64,000 bases of DNA from Segetibacter koreensis DSM 18137 (GTDB lineage Bacteria > Bacteroidota > Bacteroidia > Chitinophagales > Chitinophagaceae). The stretch's first letter is position 1, and every line of letters starts with the position of its first letter. The stretch is taken from NCBI RefSeq assembly GCF_000374045.1, contig NZ_KB893314.1, forward strand, positions 457,372-521,371. The letters are read 5' to 3'. Below, piece after piece: positions 56,211-64,000 of this stretch. The notes beneath the pieces are model-generated. The model was not told the origin of the DNA. It saw only the letters and a list, made by a program, of their open reading frames with translations, and ran no database searches. A program made the position numbers and the translations under genes.

Positions 56211-58268
56211 TTAAAGGCTTTTCTTAAATCTAAATTTTCTTTTTACTTCATCGATCTCTCGCGGGTATTTAGGTGGAAAAAAGAAATCTAAAGGAAACTT
56301 TATAAAAAACTTTGTAACTACCGTTGCCATTTCCGGGTAATCCCTCAATCGTATATCGCGGCTTTTTACTGCCAAAAGAAAAGCAAGGGCAAAGCTTACA
56401 AGAAAATTAAATAATCCTATCAGCAATACACCGGCTAAAACGGTAAGCAGAAAGGTTTTTCCGGGAGCATTTCCTGTGGTATAATAAGCAATAGCTGAGT
56501 TACCGGAGGCAATAGTAATGTGCCGTATATCGAAAGGAAAACCAAAAATATGTCCGAAAAAACCTGCCATTCCAAGAAAAAACCCCAGGGCCACATTACC
56601 AACTAATGCACCCATGTTGTTTTCAACATACCTTGTTACTTTCTCCAGCTTTTTCGGCCGAAGTGTATTTTTAAATACTGGGTGATTTTTTAAACGCTCT
56701 CCTACCCTTCCGTAATTGATCCCGTTCTCTACATAGCCTGCTATTAGTCCACTTAAAAATAAAAAAAAGCCGGTAAAACAGGCATATAAAATCGAAAGGC
56801 TTAAGAAAGGATGCTGCTCTTCGAGCATATGAATCGCGGCTTTATTATCAAGCAAATACTGCCCGGTTACATAATGATACAAGGCCGCCAATCCGTAAGC
56901 TAATGGAAAAACAATAATGAGATTTCCAAAAAAAGAGGCAAGCTGGCTTCGTGAAGTGCGCGCTATAGTGATGGCGAGTGCGTACATATCCGGCTTTCTG
57001 TATTCTTTAAAATAATCGAGATTACTCGCCAGTGCCGAAGCTGTAAAAGCTGGCTGTTTTGTTGCAAGGGTCGTATGCGTCTCGTGCATTACCTGGAAAC
57101 CGACAGCATAATTTGCACTATATGCGAAACCCAGCCAAAATGGAGGCAAAGGAACCTTTGTTATAAGATTTTTTATTAACGCAGTAAAAGAAACAAAAAA
57201 ACCACCTCCCATAGCTGATTTCAGCATTGACCAATATTCCTTGCGAGTGGCAGTAATATATTTTTCTCCCCGCGTTCCCCCATGCTCGGTTATCTTAAAA
57301 GCAAGAAAAGAGAAGTTTGCACTTAAAAATTCACGAATGCTGTTTTTCTTCTTTTCATAGGTAATCACTCTTATAAAATAGTCGAGAAATCTGTCGGTAT
57401 TGAAATTATAATCACTATCAAGTACGTCAGTTATTACCATTATCCGCTCCAGGTGCTGCTCAATTCTGATAAGTATATAAGTCTGTGAAAGACTGGTACC
57501 ATTCTTTCTTCTCAACTCGCTAATGCTATCTATTATTTCTTTGCAATTTTTTATTACATCAACTATTTGTCTTACAGCATTTGAAATATCTTCCCTTGGT
57601 GCGTTGCTTTGATACAAAAGAAAATATTTCTGTACCGCCTGATCCAGCAAAAAAAACGGGTACTCCTGGTAGTTAAGGTTTGGGTAATTCCTCATTATTT
57701 CCCTTTCCAAACCCAGAGTAACTGTTCTTTGCGCTAAAATATGCAAGGACTCATTTAGCTGCTGCAGTATGCTTTTATTTGTGACACTTACCTGGATGCC
57801 TAATACTTCAAAAAAGTTGATCCATAATTTCCGATCAATTTTTTCAACCCATACGTTATCATTTTTCTTATAAAAAACATGGTTAATAACGTACAGGAAA
57901 TTATTTGGCTCTAAAAGCGGGGGTAATATCCGGTGCTTCACTTTGGTAACCAACTCCTGTAAAACACCCCGCGAACCCAGCATCCCGCTTTGAGTGAGAG
58001 CAGGTACAAAATCGCTGTTTAAAAATTGGGACAGCAATGCTTTTCGTAATGAAAACAACGCTTTTTTATCGTTTTGTAACTGGTAAAAGAGCGCTTTGAA
58101 TTTAAGCTCTGCTTCTTTATAATTTTTTTGACGGACCGGCCGTATTTCCTTTACCAGTTGAACCAGGTACTCTAGTCCGTGATAAATACTGTCGATCTTT
58201 ATGACAGGGACCTCAGCCTCCGGCTTTTCAATCTCTTCATGTTTTTCAGCCCTGTTAAATAATCCCAT
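56211..58268 (-). CDS. Gcr-type multi-pass membrane protein (site-specific recombinase family name)
   Basis: A 685-residue protein of the family that databases call site-specific recombinase (SpecificRecomb/Gcr). The N-terminal 330 residues are helical and soluble. The C-terminal half holds about six transmembrane segments, with the conserved PPFWLGFAYSANYAVGFQVMHETHTTLATKQPAF, IAGYVENGINYGRVGERLKNHP, and GNVALGFFLGMAGFFGHIFGFPFDIRHITIASGN. No tyrosine or serine recombinase catalytic motif is visible, so the family name is doubtful and a membrane function is more likely. It stands alone between glpD and clpS. Confidence 0.86.
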   Translation of the reverse strand: MGLFNRAEKHEEIEKPEAEVPVIKIDSIYHGLEYLVQLVKEIRPVRQKNYKEAELKFKALFYQLQNDKKALFSLRKALLSQFLNSDFVPALTQSGMLGSRGVLQELVTKVKHRILPPLLEPNNFLYVINHVFYKKNDNVWVEKIDRKLWINFFEVLGIQVSVTNKSILQQLNESLHILAQRTVTLGLEREIMRNYPNLNYQEYPFFLLDQAVQKYFLLYQSNAPREDISNAVRQIVDVIKNCKEIIDSISELRRKNGTSLSQTYILIRIEQHLERIMVITDVLDSDYNFNTDRFLDYFIRVITYEKKKNSIREFLSANFSFLAFKITEHGGTRGEKYITATRKEYWSMLKSAMGGGFFVSFTALIKNLITKVPLPPFWLGFAYSANYAVGFQVMHETHTTLATKQPAFTASALASNLDYFKEYRKPDMYALAITIARTSRSQLASFFGNLIIVFPLAYGLAALYHYVTGQYLLDNKAAIHMLEEQHPFLSLSILYACFTGFFLFLSGLIAGYVENGINYGRVGERLKNHPVFKNTLRPKKLEKVTRYVENNMGALVGNVALGFFLGMAGFFGHIFGFPFDIRHITIASGNSAIAYYTTGNAPGKTFLLTVLAGVLLIGLFNFLVSFALAFLLAVKSRDIRLRDYPEMATVVTKFFIKFPLDFFFPPKYPREIDEVKRKFRFKKSL

Positions 58269-58528
58269 AGAATAGAGGTTTAAGCTTTCTAAACGGTTCA
58301 GGAAGCCGGATAAAACCTGTTATTTATAATACTAAAATTTGTTTTTGGATAAATGATGGAAGCTGTTGAACTGATTTTAGTATAGCCTTTCCAATAGCTA
58401 CTGCAACTTCTTCCATTCACATATCCTTCTATCTTCCGGCTTTATGGCAAAACTATAATTAAAAAATTTAAACGCTCTATACAAAAAATTTTATAAAAGC
58501 CCGCCCGATTTCCTAAATGTATTAGGAA

Positions 58529-58536
58529 TAACTTTG
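58529..58536 (+). promoter_or_regulatory. Putative -7 box of clpS
   Basis: TAACTTTG matches TAnnTTTG and lies 15 nt before the chosen clpS ATG. It contains the alternative in-frame TTG start, so it argues for the downstream ATG. No good -33 element is seen. Confidence 0.4.
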
Positions 58537-58551
58537 CAAAAAAGTGATGAT

Positions 58552-58842
58552 ATGATTCCAGGAAGAGAAACATTGGAGGAAACAGTTACAGACGTACTTA
58601 CAAGCTTTGAAAAAACATATCATATAATTGTGTGGAATGATGAGGTAAATACGTTTGAATGGGTGATAGAAACACTTATTGAAGTTTGTGGACATACGGA
58701 GGAGCAAGCCGAACAATGTGCTATGTTAATTCATACACGAGGAAAATATGCCGTAAAAAATGGCAGTTATGAGGACTTGAAACCTCAATGCGATGCCATT
58801 ACAGATCGGGGTATTGGTGCTACTATAGAAGAAATGGCATGA
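58552..58842 (+). CDS. clpS: ATP-dependent Clp protease adaptor ClpS
   Basis: Delivers N-degron proteins to ClpAP for degradation. The 96-residue protein starts at the ATG at 58552; the upstream in-frame TTG lies inside a promoter-like box. The core has YHIIVWNDEVNTFEWVIETL, with the conserved acidic N-degron pocket, and TEEQAEQCAMLIHTRGKYAVKNGSYED. ClpA is not in the window. Confidence 0.94.
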   Translation: MIPGRETLEETVTDVLTSFEKTYHIIVWNDEVNTFEWVIETLIEVCGHTEEQAEQCAMLIHTRGKYAVKNGSYEDLKPQCDAITDRGIGATIEEMA

Positions 58843-58921
58843 TAACAAACTGCGTAATTTGTTAAATTAATACAGTGGTCATCAATACAGAAAATGTCAA
58901 TAATGGAAAATTAGAATTGAA

Positions 58922-59227
58922 TCAATTCATCTGTAAAGAAGGCAAGCGATAGGTTTGTCCGTTATATACAAACAGTTCATCAATTTCAATAGTCCAATAC
59001 TTATATAAGGGAGCCTTTTCAAGGTATTTTTGCACTTCAGCTTTTGTTTCACAAATCATTATTATCCATGTTCGGTAACTTTCCATACTAACCGCATAGG
59101 AATCAATAGTACTTTTATTAATAAGATAGCTTATATAGGTTCGGTGAGCAGGAACCAAAGCCATAAATTCCTCATCCATAAAAAAATTTATGGTGACAAT
59201 AAATCTTTTAAGGCCAGATTTCTCCAT
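58922..59227 (-). CDS. Small muconolactone-isomerase/YciI-like dimeric barrel protein
   Basis: A 101-residue soluble protein of the ferredoxin-like dimeric alpha/beta-barrel type. It begins with a strand KRFIVTINFFMDEEFMALVPAHRTYISYLINK, in which AHR-x(n)-YLI resembles the YciI HxxYL motif. YRTWIIMICETKAEVQKYLEKAPLYKYWTIEIDELF follows in the pattern of such barrels. No enzymatic role is known for this subgroup. It lies 9 nt after mtaB on the same strand and is likely co-transcribed with it. Confidence 0.8.
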   Translation of the reverse strand: MEKSGLKRFIVTINFFMDEEFMALVPAHRTYISYLINKSTIDSYAVSMESYRTWIIMICETKAEVQKYLEKAPLYKYWTIEIDELFVYNGQTYRLPSLQMN

Positions 59228-59236
59228 TTAGTATTT

Positions 59237-60511
59237 TTATATTGTCCAGTCCACAATTTTGTTCACCCATTCATTTTTTAAAGGAGCATTAATTCTTATA
59301 TAGTTATCTGTATACCCTTCTATCATGCCATTCTTACTATTTCCTTCAAAAAGCACTTTCCTTGTTTGCCCTATATGCCTTCTCGTGTGTTCGCTCATCT
59401 TCATATAACTAAGGTTGCGCAACTTTTTATTTCTTTCGTGACGAACATTTACAGGTACAACCTCTTTCATTTCTGTTGCTAATGTATTTGCTCGTTCGCT
59501 GTAGGTAAATACATGCAGGTAAGAGATATCGAGGTTGTGCAGAAAATCAAATGTTTCCATAAAATGCTCATCTGTTTCTCCTGGAAATCCCACAATTACG
59601 TCAACCCCAATAGCACAGTGCGGCATTAATGTTTTTATTAGTTTCACCCTTTCTGTATAGAGTTCTCTTTTATACCTTCTTCTCATTAACGCAAGTATTG
59701 CATTGCTGCCGCTTTGCAACGGTATGTGAAAGTGCGGCATAAATTTATCACTGTTTGCCACAGACGCTATAATCTCGTTCGTCAACAGATTGGGCTCGAT
59801 GGATGAAATGCGATAACGTTCTACCTTATCAACTTTTTCCAGCGCCTTTACCAGTTCAAAAAAATTCTCTTCATGCTTTTTACTACCGAAAGGTCCTTTA
59901 CCGAAATCTCCGAGATTAACGCCTGTTAATACAATTTCCTTAACACCTGTCTTCGCCAATTGTTCCGCATTTCTCACAACATTTTCTATACTATCGCTAC
60001 GGCTTTTGCCTCTTGCCATTGGGATGGTACAAAATGAACAGTTATAATCACAGCCATCCTGTACTTTTAAAAAAGTGCGTGTACGGTCGTTTACAGAAAA
60101 AGAGGCATTGAAACCAGTAACTTCCGAAATATCACAACTACAGATTTTAGCGCTGTCGTTTTTTGTAAGGTCCTTAAGGTGATGAACAATATTAAATTTT
60201 TCAGCCGCTCCTAACACAAGATCAACGCCATCGATTGCCGCTATTTCTTTTGGTTTTAGCTGGGCATAACACCCGGTTATAACTACCAGGCTTTCCGGAG
60301 CTTTTCTTTGAATTCGCCGCACAAGCTGTCTGCATTCTTTGTCTGCATTGTCAGTAACAGAGCACGTATTGATAACGTACACATCTGCCTTGCTGTCAAA
60401 ATCTTTTTTTTCAAATCCTTCATTCTCTAAAAGCCTTGAAAGAGCAGAGGTTTCTGAATAGTTAAGTTTGCAACCTAATGTGTGAAATGCTACTGATCTT
60501 TTTTCATCCAT
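59237..60511 (-). CDS. mtaB: tRNA t6A37 methylthiotransferase MtaB
   Basis: Adds methylthio to N6-threonylcarbamoyl-adenosine at position 37 of ANN-decoding tRNAs. The 424-residue protein has the UPF0004 N-terminal domain with its auxiliary [4Fe-4S] cysteines (Cys14, Cys50, Cys81) and a radical SAM domain with CDYNCSFC (Cys154, Cys158, Cys161). LTGVNLGDFG and IDVIVGFPGETDEHF are further MtaB/MiaB marks; the ending acts as a short TRAM-like region. A TAnnTTTG box lies 4 nt before the ATG. The YciI-like gene follows 9 nt downstream. Confidence 0.95.
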   Translation of the reverse strand: MDEKRSVAFHTLGCKLNYSETSALSRLLENEGFEKKDFDSKADVYVINTCSVTDNADKECRQLVRRIQRKAPESLVVITGCYAQLKPKEIAAIDGVDLVLGAAEKFNIVHHLKDLTKNDSAKICSCDISEVTGFNASFSVNDRTRTFLKVQDGCDYNCSFCTIPMARGKSRSDSIENVVRNAEQLAKTGVKEIVLTGVNLGDFGKGPFGSKKHEENFFELVKALEKVDKVERYRISSIEPNLLTNEIIASVANSDKFMPHFHIPLQSGSNAILALMRRRYKRELYTERVKLIKTLMPHCAIGVDVIVGFPGETDEHFMETFDFLHNLDISYLHVFTYSERANTLATEMKEVVPVNVRHERNKKLRNLSYMKMSEHTRRHIGQTRKVLFEGNSKNGMIEGYTDNYIRINAPLKNEWVNKIVDWTI

Positions 60512-60515
60512 AAGG

Positions 60516-60523
60516 CAAAGATA
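60516..60523 (-). promoter_or_regulatory. Putative -7 box of mtaB
   Basis: TATCTTTG (minus strand) matches TAnnTTTG and ends 4 nt before the mtaB ATG, implying a nearly leaderless mRNA. A clear -33 element is not seen. Confidence 0.42.
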
Positions 60524-60616
60524 GTACAGGGATAATTGTGTCAGGAATTGAGTTACGATGCAAATAAAATAATTACTACATTTTCTAATCCCATTTGGGT
60601 TATTTAACTTTCGGTT

Positions 60617-61051
60617 ATGAATATGAAGAAGATACTGCCGATATTACTGTTGATAGTAATGGCGGTTATTGCAGTTTCAATCAGAAGATGTAACAATACT
60701 TCTCAGCCTCCTGTTGTAACTGAAAAAAAGGGACAGCCGGCAAATACAACAGCAAATGCTCAAGAGCAGGTAAAATTTGACCGCTCTACAACCAATTTAT
60801 TTTTTACAAAACATGCAAAGTGCAGAATGAAGTGCAGGCATATTTCACAGCAGGAAGTAAAAGATATTTTAGTTAATGGAACCATTAATTACAATAAAAG
60901 TGACCTTAGCGACCCCCGCGGACCTTCTTATGCACTCGAGGGAAGAACCAAAGACGGGCAGAAGGTGCGAATAATATTTGCCCCAAGAAAACGGCACTTG
61001 ACAGTAGTAACAGTAATGGACCTGGAGCGTGAATATGTTTGTAATTGCTAA
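60617..61051 (+). CDS. DUF4258 domain protein with N-terminal membrane anchor
   Basis: A 144-residue protein. An N-terminal helix (about 4-20, ILPILLLIVMAVIAV) anchors or exports it. A Thr/Ala/Gln-rich linker follows, and a DUF4258 domain spans about 60-144: FTKHAKCRMKCRHISQQEVKDIL, LEGRTKDGQKVRIIFAP and RHLTVVTVMDLEREYVCNC. DUF4258 relates to toxin-like RNase folds, but membrane-linked single copies such as this are common and uncharacterised. Its end overlaps rpe by 4 bp on the opposite strand. The TTAACTTTC just before its ATG is a near match to a -7 box. Confidence 0.88.
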   Translation: MNMKKILPILLLIVMAVIAVSIRRCNNTSQPPVVTEKKGQPANTTANAQEQVKFDRSTTNLFFTKHAKCRMKCRHISQQEVKDILVNGTINYNKSDLSDPRGPSYALEGRTKDGQKVRIIFAPRKRHLTVVTVMDLEREYVCNC

Positions 61052-61701
61052 CCGCCAATCGCCTTTAGCCGGGCTATAGCCGCTATAGGATCGGGCGCTT
61101 TAAAAACAGTACTTCCTGCTATTAATACATCGGCACCCGCACCTATTATTGACGGAGCGTTTTCAAGCGTTACACCTCCATCAATCGCAATATGAACATG
61201 CAATCCTTTTTCATCAATCATTTTTTTAACCTGCCTGATTTTTTCGAAAGAATGAGGAATAAATTCCTGCCCTCCAAAGCCCGGATCAACAGTCATCATG
61301 AGAACAGTATCGATATCGTGAATAATGTCTGCCAGTAAACTAACTGAAGTGTGAGGATTAATAGCAACCCCCGCCTTCATACCAAGGCTTTTTATTTGCT
61401 CTATATTTCTGTGCAAATGATTACATATTTCTATATGAACAGATAAGCGATCAGCACCAGCATTTTTAAAGGCCTCGGTATATTTTTCCGGCTCTACGAT
61501 CATCAGGTGTACATCACAAACCTTTGTTGTTGCTTTTCTTATTTGCTGTATTACCGGCAATCCAAAGCTTATGTTAGGAACAAACCTTCCATCCATTACA
61601 TCGAGGTGATACCAATCGGCCTCACTTTTATTCAGCATATCGCATTCGTCCTGCAAGTGTAAAAAATCAGCTGCTAATAAAGAAGGCGCTATAATGGGCA
61701 T
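61048..61701 (-). CDS. rpe: Ribulose-phosphate 3-epimerase
   Basis: Interconverts ribulose-5-phosphate and xylulose-5-phosphate in the pentose phosphate pathway. The 217-residue TIM barrel shows IAPSLLAADFLHL at the start, WYHLDVMDGRFVPN and DVHLMIVEPEKY, plus the phosphate-binding MTVDPGFGGQEFI and IAIDGGVTLENA. The metal-binding His and Asp pairs are present. It overlaps the convergent DUF4258 gene by 4 bp. A TPR lipoprotein lies upstream on the same strand. Confidence 0.96.
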   Translation of the reverse strand: MPIIAPSLLAADFLHLQDECDMLNKSEADWYHLDVMDGRFVPNISFGLPVIQQIRKATTKVCDVHLMIVEPEKYTEAFKNAGADRLSVHIEICNHLHRNIEQIKSLGMKAGVAINPHTSVSLLADIIHDIDTVLMMTVDPGFGGQEFIPHSFEKIRQVKKMIDEKGLHVHIAIDGGVTLENAPSIIGAGADVLIAGSTVFKAPDPIAAIARLKAIGG

Positions 61702-61778
61702 AGTGTATGGTTAAATGGTTTAGTAGGTGACTTTATTAATTGTTTATTGTTTATTGTTCACTGTTCGTTATAGATTTT

Positions 61779-62573
61779 TTACTCCAACCTCTTCACCGCT
61801 TCCGCTGCTTCCTTCAACTGGTTATCGAGCCCTAAAGATCGTTTATAATCAAGAATAGCTTCAGCTTTATTGCCTAACGCTTCGCGACATTTTGCTCTCC
61901 AATAATAAGCATCAGCATACGTGTTATTTACAGTTGTAGCCGTTTCAAAAACTTTTAAAGCTTCAGGATAATTTTTATTGTCATAATAAATAAAACCTTT
62001 TTCCATATAAGCTTCCATTAATGTATAATTATCATTTATTGCCTTGTCAAATAGCTGCAATGCCTGTTTATCTGCTCCTGTTCTTGCATAATAAATGCCG
62101 GCAATAAAATTGCAATCCGCATCTGTTTCTCGGCCCATACCTAATTTACGTACGTTTTCACAGACAATAAGGGCTTTAGGGTTTTTAGTTTCAGCAAACA
62201 GGTTAGCAAGGTGTAATTGCGCCTCTGTCGATGGATAAATATTGATTGCTTTTGTATAACTATCTATAGCAGAAGCTGTATCCTTATTATCTTCCTGCAA
62301 TTGGGCTTTTGTAAACCACAACCCATTATTCAGGCTGTCTCTTTTTATCAGGCTGTCAGTCTGTGAAATAGCATCCTTATACATTTTTAGGCTATCATAG
62401 GTATTTATCAATCGCATTCTCGCCCCTGCACTATCCGGGTATTGTTTTACTCCTGCTTTTAGTTGATCTAACAACTGCAGATGATCCGCATCTTTTACAG
62501 TTTCATTTTTATCGTTTTGCCCACATGAAAAAATAACCAATGAAATAATTATAAAAACAACGCACCTTTTCAT
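61779..62573 (-). CDS. TPR-repeat lipoprotein
   Basis: A 264-residue lipoprotein with a lipobox IFSC (Cys17). At least five tetratricopeptide repeats follow from about residue 30, with recurring patterns such as AISQTDSLIKRD, AIDSYTKAINIYPS, ALQLFDKAINDNY, ALKVFETATTVNNTYADAYYWRAKC and AILDYKRSLGLD. These form a superhelical protein-binding surface in the periplasm or on the outer membrane. The partner is unknown. The ATG is preceded by a TAnnTTTG box 4 nt away. Confidence 0.9.
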   Translation of the reverse strand: MKRCVVFIIISLVIFSCGQNDKNETVKDADHLQLLDQLKAGVKQYPDSAGARMRLINTYDSLKMYKDAISQTDSLIKRDSLNNGLWFTKAQLQEDNKDTASAIDSYTKAINIYPSTEAQLHLANLFAETKNPKALIVCENVRKLGMGRETDADCNFIAGIYYARTGADKQALQLFDKAINDNYTLMEAYMEKGFIYYDNKNYPEALKVFETATTVNNTYADAYYWRAKCREALGNKAEAILDYKRSLGLDNQLKEAAEAVKRLE

Positions 62574-62577
62574 CCGG

Positions 62578-62585
62578 CAAAAATA
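62578..62585 (-). promoter_or_regulatory. Putative -7 box of the TPR lipoprotein gene
   Basis: TATTTTTG (minus strand) matches TAnnTTTG and lies 4 nt before the ATG. No clear -33 element is seen. Confidence 0.4.
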
Positions 62586-62756
62586 AACGGGTAAATGTTT
62601 GTTTCCTCTTTTTTCTTAACTGCCCCCTATATTCCAACAATTCTTTTGCAAAGCAAAATTCTCGTTTTCAATTTAATATTGATTGTTACAATGATTTAAT
62701 TACCTATGTTGAATAATGATTTAGCCTTACTTTTGGCGAAAATCAAACTAGATTGT

Positions 62757-63227
62757 ATGTACCAGGGATTATTGCACTTACACAACTTCGGACGTTGGGT
62801 AGTTATTATACTGTTGTTGGTTGCTATTTTTAAGGCAGCAAGCGGACTTGCCGGCAATAAACCTTTTACAAACGGAGATAAAAAAATCGGATTGTTTTTA
62901 ATGATATCAGCCCATATCATGCTATTGGTAGGTTTGTACCAGTGGTTTGTGGGCCCATGGGGGTTTCAAAACATTCAAAACCTTGGCATGAAAGCGGTGA
63001 TGCAAAACAATGCTTATCGTTTCTGGGCTGTTGAGCATATTACAGGTATGCTTATAGGTATTATTCTTATTACAATAGGCAGAGGCTCCGCTAAGAAAGA
63101 TATAAGTGACATAGCTAAACACAGACGTTCGTTCTGGTTTTATTTTATTGCTTTTATTGTAATTGTCGCATCCGTCCCATGGCCATTCAGAGAAGTAGCA
63201 AGACCGCTTTTTCCAGGGATGCACTAA
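62757..63227 (+). CDS. Four-helix membrane protein, uncharacterised
   Basis: A 156-residue integral membrane protein. About four transmembrane helices are visible, beginning MYQGLLHLHNFGRWVVIILLLVA, then IGLFLMISAHIMLLVGLYQWF, a segment with FWAVEHITGMLIGIILITIG, and FWFYFIAFIVIVASVPWPF. Two His residues lie within or near helices (HLHN, EHITG), a cytochrome-b-like feature, but no heme binding is proven. The ATG at 62757 is preferred to one 51 nt upstream because the helix starts there. Confidence 0.83.
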   Translation: MYQGLLHLHNFGRWVVIILLLVAIFKAASGLAGNKPFTNGDKKIGLFLMISAHIMLLVGLYQWFVGPWGFQNIQNLGMKAVMQNNAYRFWAVEHITGMLIGIILITIGRGSAKKDISDIAKHRRSFWFYFIAFIVIVASVPWPFREVARPLFPGMH

Positions 63228-63328
63228 TAAAGATATATGCATCTTATTTTGAAAAAGCCTTTGATAAATGTCTTACATATTAGCACGCGATTGCACTCTT
63301 GTAAAACGTGTTTTAGCCATTACCGAGA

Positions 63329-64000
63329 TTAATCAGGGAATAAAGTCTTATCAATATTAGGAACTATTCTCAAAGCATTTTTATAGTACACTTTTTTCAA
63401 AATTTCGTCTGGCAAGCCCATACCGTACATTCTCCAAAAGGCATGGTACTTTTTGTGGTAAGGAAAATATTCATCCTGGGTTTCTAAAACCCTGAAGTAG
63501 GTTGTATATTCTTCAGGAACCCAACTGTCTTTTCCAAATAAGATTCTGTTTTGGTATTTTGTAAAAAATGCTTTAGCCGCTTTGGGTTGCCTGCCAAGTT
63601 CTGCTATCACAGCGCCAAACTCAACTACAACATTATTCATGTCATCCAGTAACAATGAAAGCTTTGCAAGATCATTAGCGTACCAACCAAAATGGGCGGC
63701 AATAAAAGTGGTTTTAGAATGCTTTTTAAACATGCGATGCTGCTCATTGAGCAACTCTTCAAAAGGTGCCGGATTGGTATTACCCCTTTTCCTTTCGGGG
63801 TGTGTTACCAGCTCCAACCATCTTTCATTATTTTCATCTAATGAGTCCCAAAAAGGCTTTGGATCAGCCGTATGAATAAGAACAGGAATTTTTAATTCAC
63901 CACATTTTTCCCAAATCGCATCAAGTCTTTGATCATCAACCGCAACTCTTTTTCCCAAATTATCTTTTACAGACAACCCTAGACTCTTGTAGATCTTTAA
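63329..64000 (-). CDS. Amidohydrolase family protein, C-terminal part (cut by window end)
   Basis: The C-terminal part of a metal-dependent amidohydrolase of the Amidohydro_2 type; the frame stays open to base 64000, so the start lies outside the window. It shows the barrel segment IPVLIHTADPKPFW with the metal-binding His, TTFIAAHFGWYANDL, and LGRQPKAAKAFFTKYQNRILFGKDSW with the conserved Asp. The end holds a YHAFWRMYGMGLPDEILKKVYYKNALRI segment. The substrate is unknown; relatives are often lactone hydrolases or decarboxylases. Confidence 0.88.
   Translation of the reverse strand, partial: LKIYKSLGLSVKDNLGKRVAVDDQRLDAIWEKCGELKIPVLIHTADPKPFWDSLDENNERWLELVTHPERKRGNTNPAPFEELLNEQHRMFKKHSKTTFIAAHFGWYANDLAKLSLLLDDMNNVVVEFGAVIAELGRQPKAAKAFFTKYQNRILFGKDSWVPEEYTTYFRVLETQDEYFPYHKKYHAFWRMYGMGLPDEILKKVYYKNALRIVPNIDKTLFPD

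Overview
The window is AT-rich chromosomal DNA from a member of the Bacteroidota, most likely the family Chitinophagaceae. Supporting signs are two proteins with C-terminal type IX secretion (T9SS) sorting domains, TAnnTTTG-type promoter boxes, a long lineage-type NusB, a DUF4954 protein, a DUF4258 protein, an HU-CCDC81-like protein, many Bacteroidota-style lipoproteins and secreted glycoside hydrolases, and very few recognisable Shine-Dalgarno sites. Species was not determined. No rRNA, tRNA, CRISPR array, insertion sequence or prophage was seen.

Layout. 1-3.3 kb: the 5' end of prfB, running off the left edge and carrying a textbook programmed +1 frameshift site, then the glycolysis pair pfkA-pyk. 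3.5-7.8 kb: a secreted GH20 hexosaminidase, an FKBP lipoprotein, a small membrane protein and an HU-CCDC81-like protein. 7.9-12.5 kb: groES-groEL, divergent from nusB-yajC-coaE. 12.6-17.1 kb: a MATE transporter, a GH30 enzyme, a cyanophycinase and a 92-residue unknown. 17.5-23.9 kb: a signalling island with one 1275-residue CheB-CheR-PAS-histidine kinase fusion and three stand-alone receiver proteins. 24-34.2 kb: a 1027-residue GloVer-repeat T9SS protein, a coupled acetyltransferase-HAD pair, a Gly/Ser/Thr-rich lipoprotein, a DUF1080 protein, a seven-heme cytochrome lipoprotein and unknowns. 34.3-45.9 kb: an exported methyltransferase, GH42 and GH-A-like hydrolases, a kelch T9SS protein, a HAD phosphatase, a PmoA-like protein, a Gfo/Idh/MocA oxidoreductase, a 51-residue small protein and a carboxypeptidase-regulatory-domain protein. 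46.2-48 kb: a compact restriction-modification pair (D12 adenine methylase and a PD-(D/E)XK protein). 48-64 kb: mostly housekeeping: DUF4954, glmS, a GNAT acetyltransferase, glpK and glpD, a Gcr-type membrane protein, clpS, mtaB, rpe, a TPR lipoprotein, and an amidohydrolase cut by the right edge.

How genes work together. pfkA-pyk drive lower glycolysis; glpD-glpK feed glycerol into it; glmS draws fructose-6-phosphate into amino sugars, which GH20 can release from chitin or peptidoglycan fragments. The secreted GH20, GH30, GH42 and GH-A enzymes and the T9SS proteins fit a glycan-scavenging lifestyle, although no SusC/SusD pair is present. The signalling island probably forms one phosphorelay network. 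The restriction-modification pair is the clearest accessory module. The least expected DNA-level signals are the prfB recoding site, TAnnTTTG boxes sitting 4-6 nt from start codons, repeated GACAGT half-sites ahead of groES, and a 22-bp dispersed intergenic repeat found twice.

Gene-free stretches over 300 bases (212-751, 21369-21734, 23072-23402, 27083-27417, 28731-29134, 29585-29974, 32429-32931, 44503-44985) hold only the promoter-like, terminator and hairpin elements listed; otherwise nothing was recognised in them.
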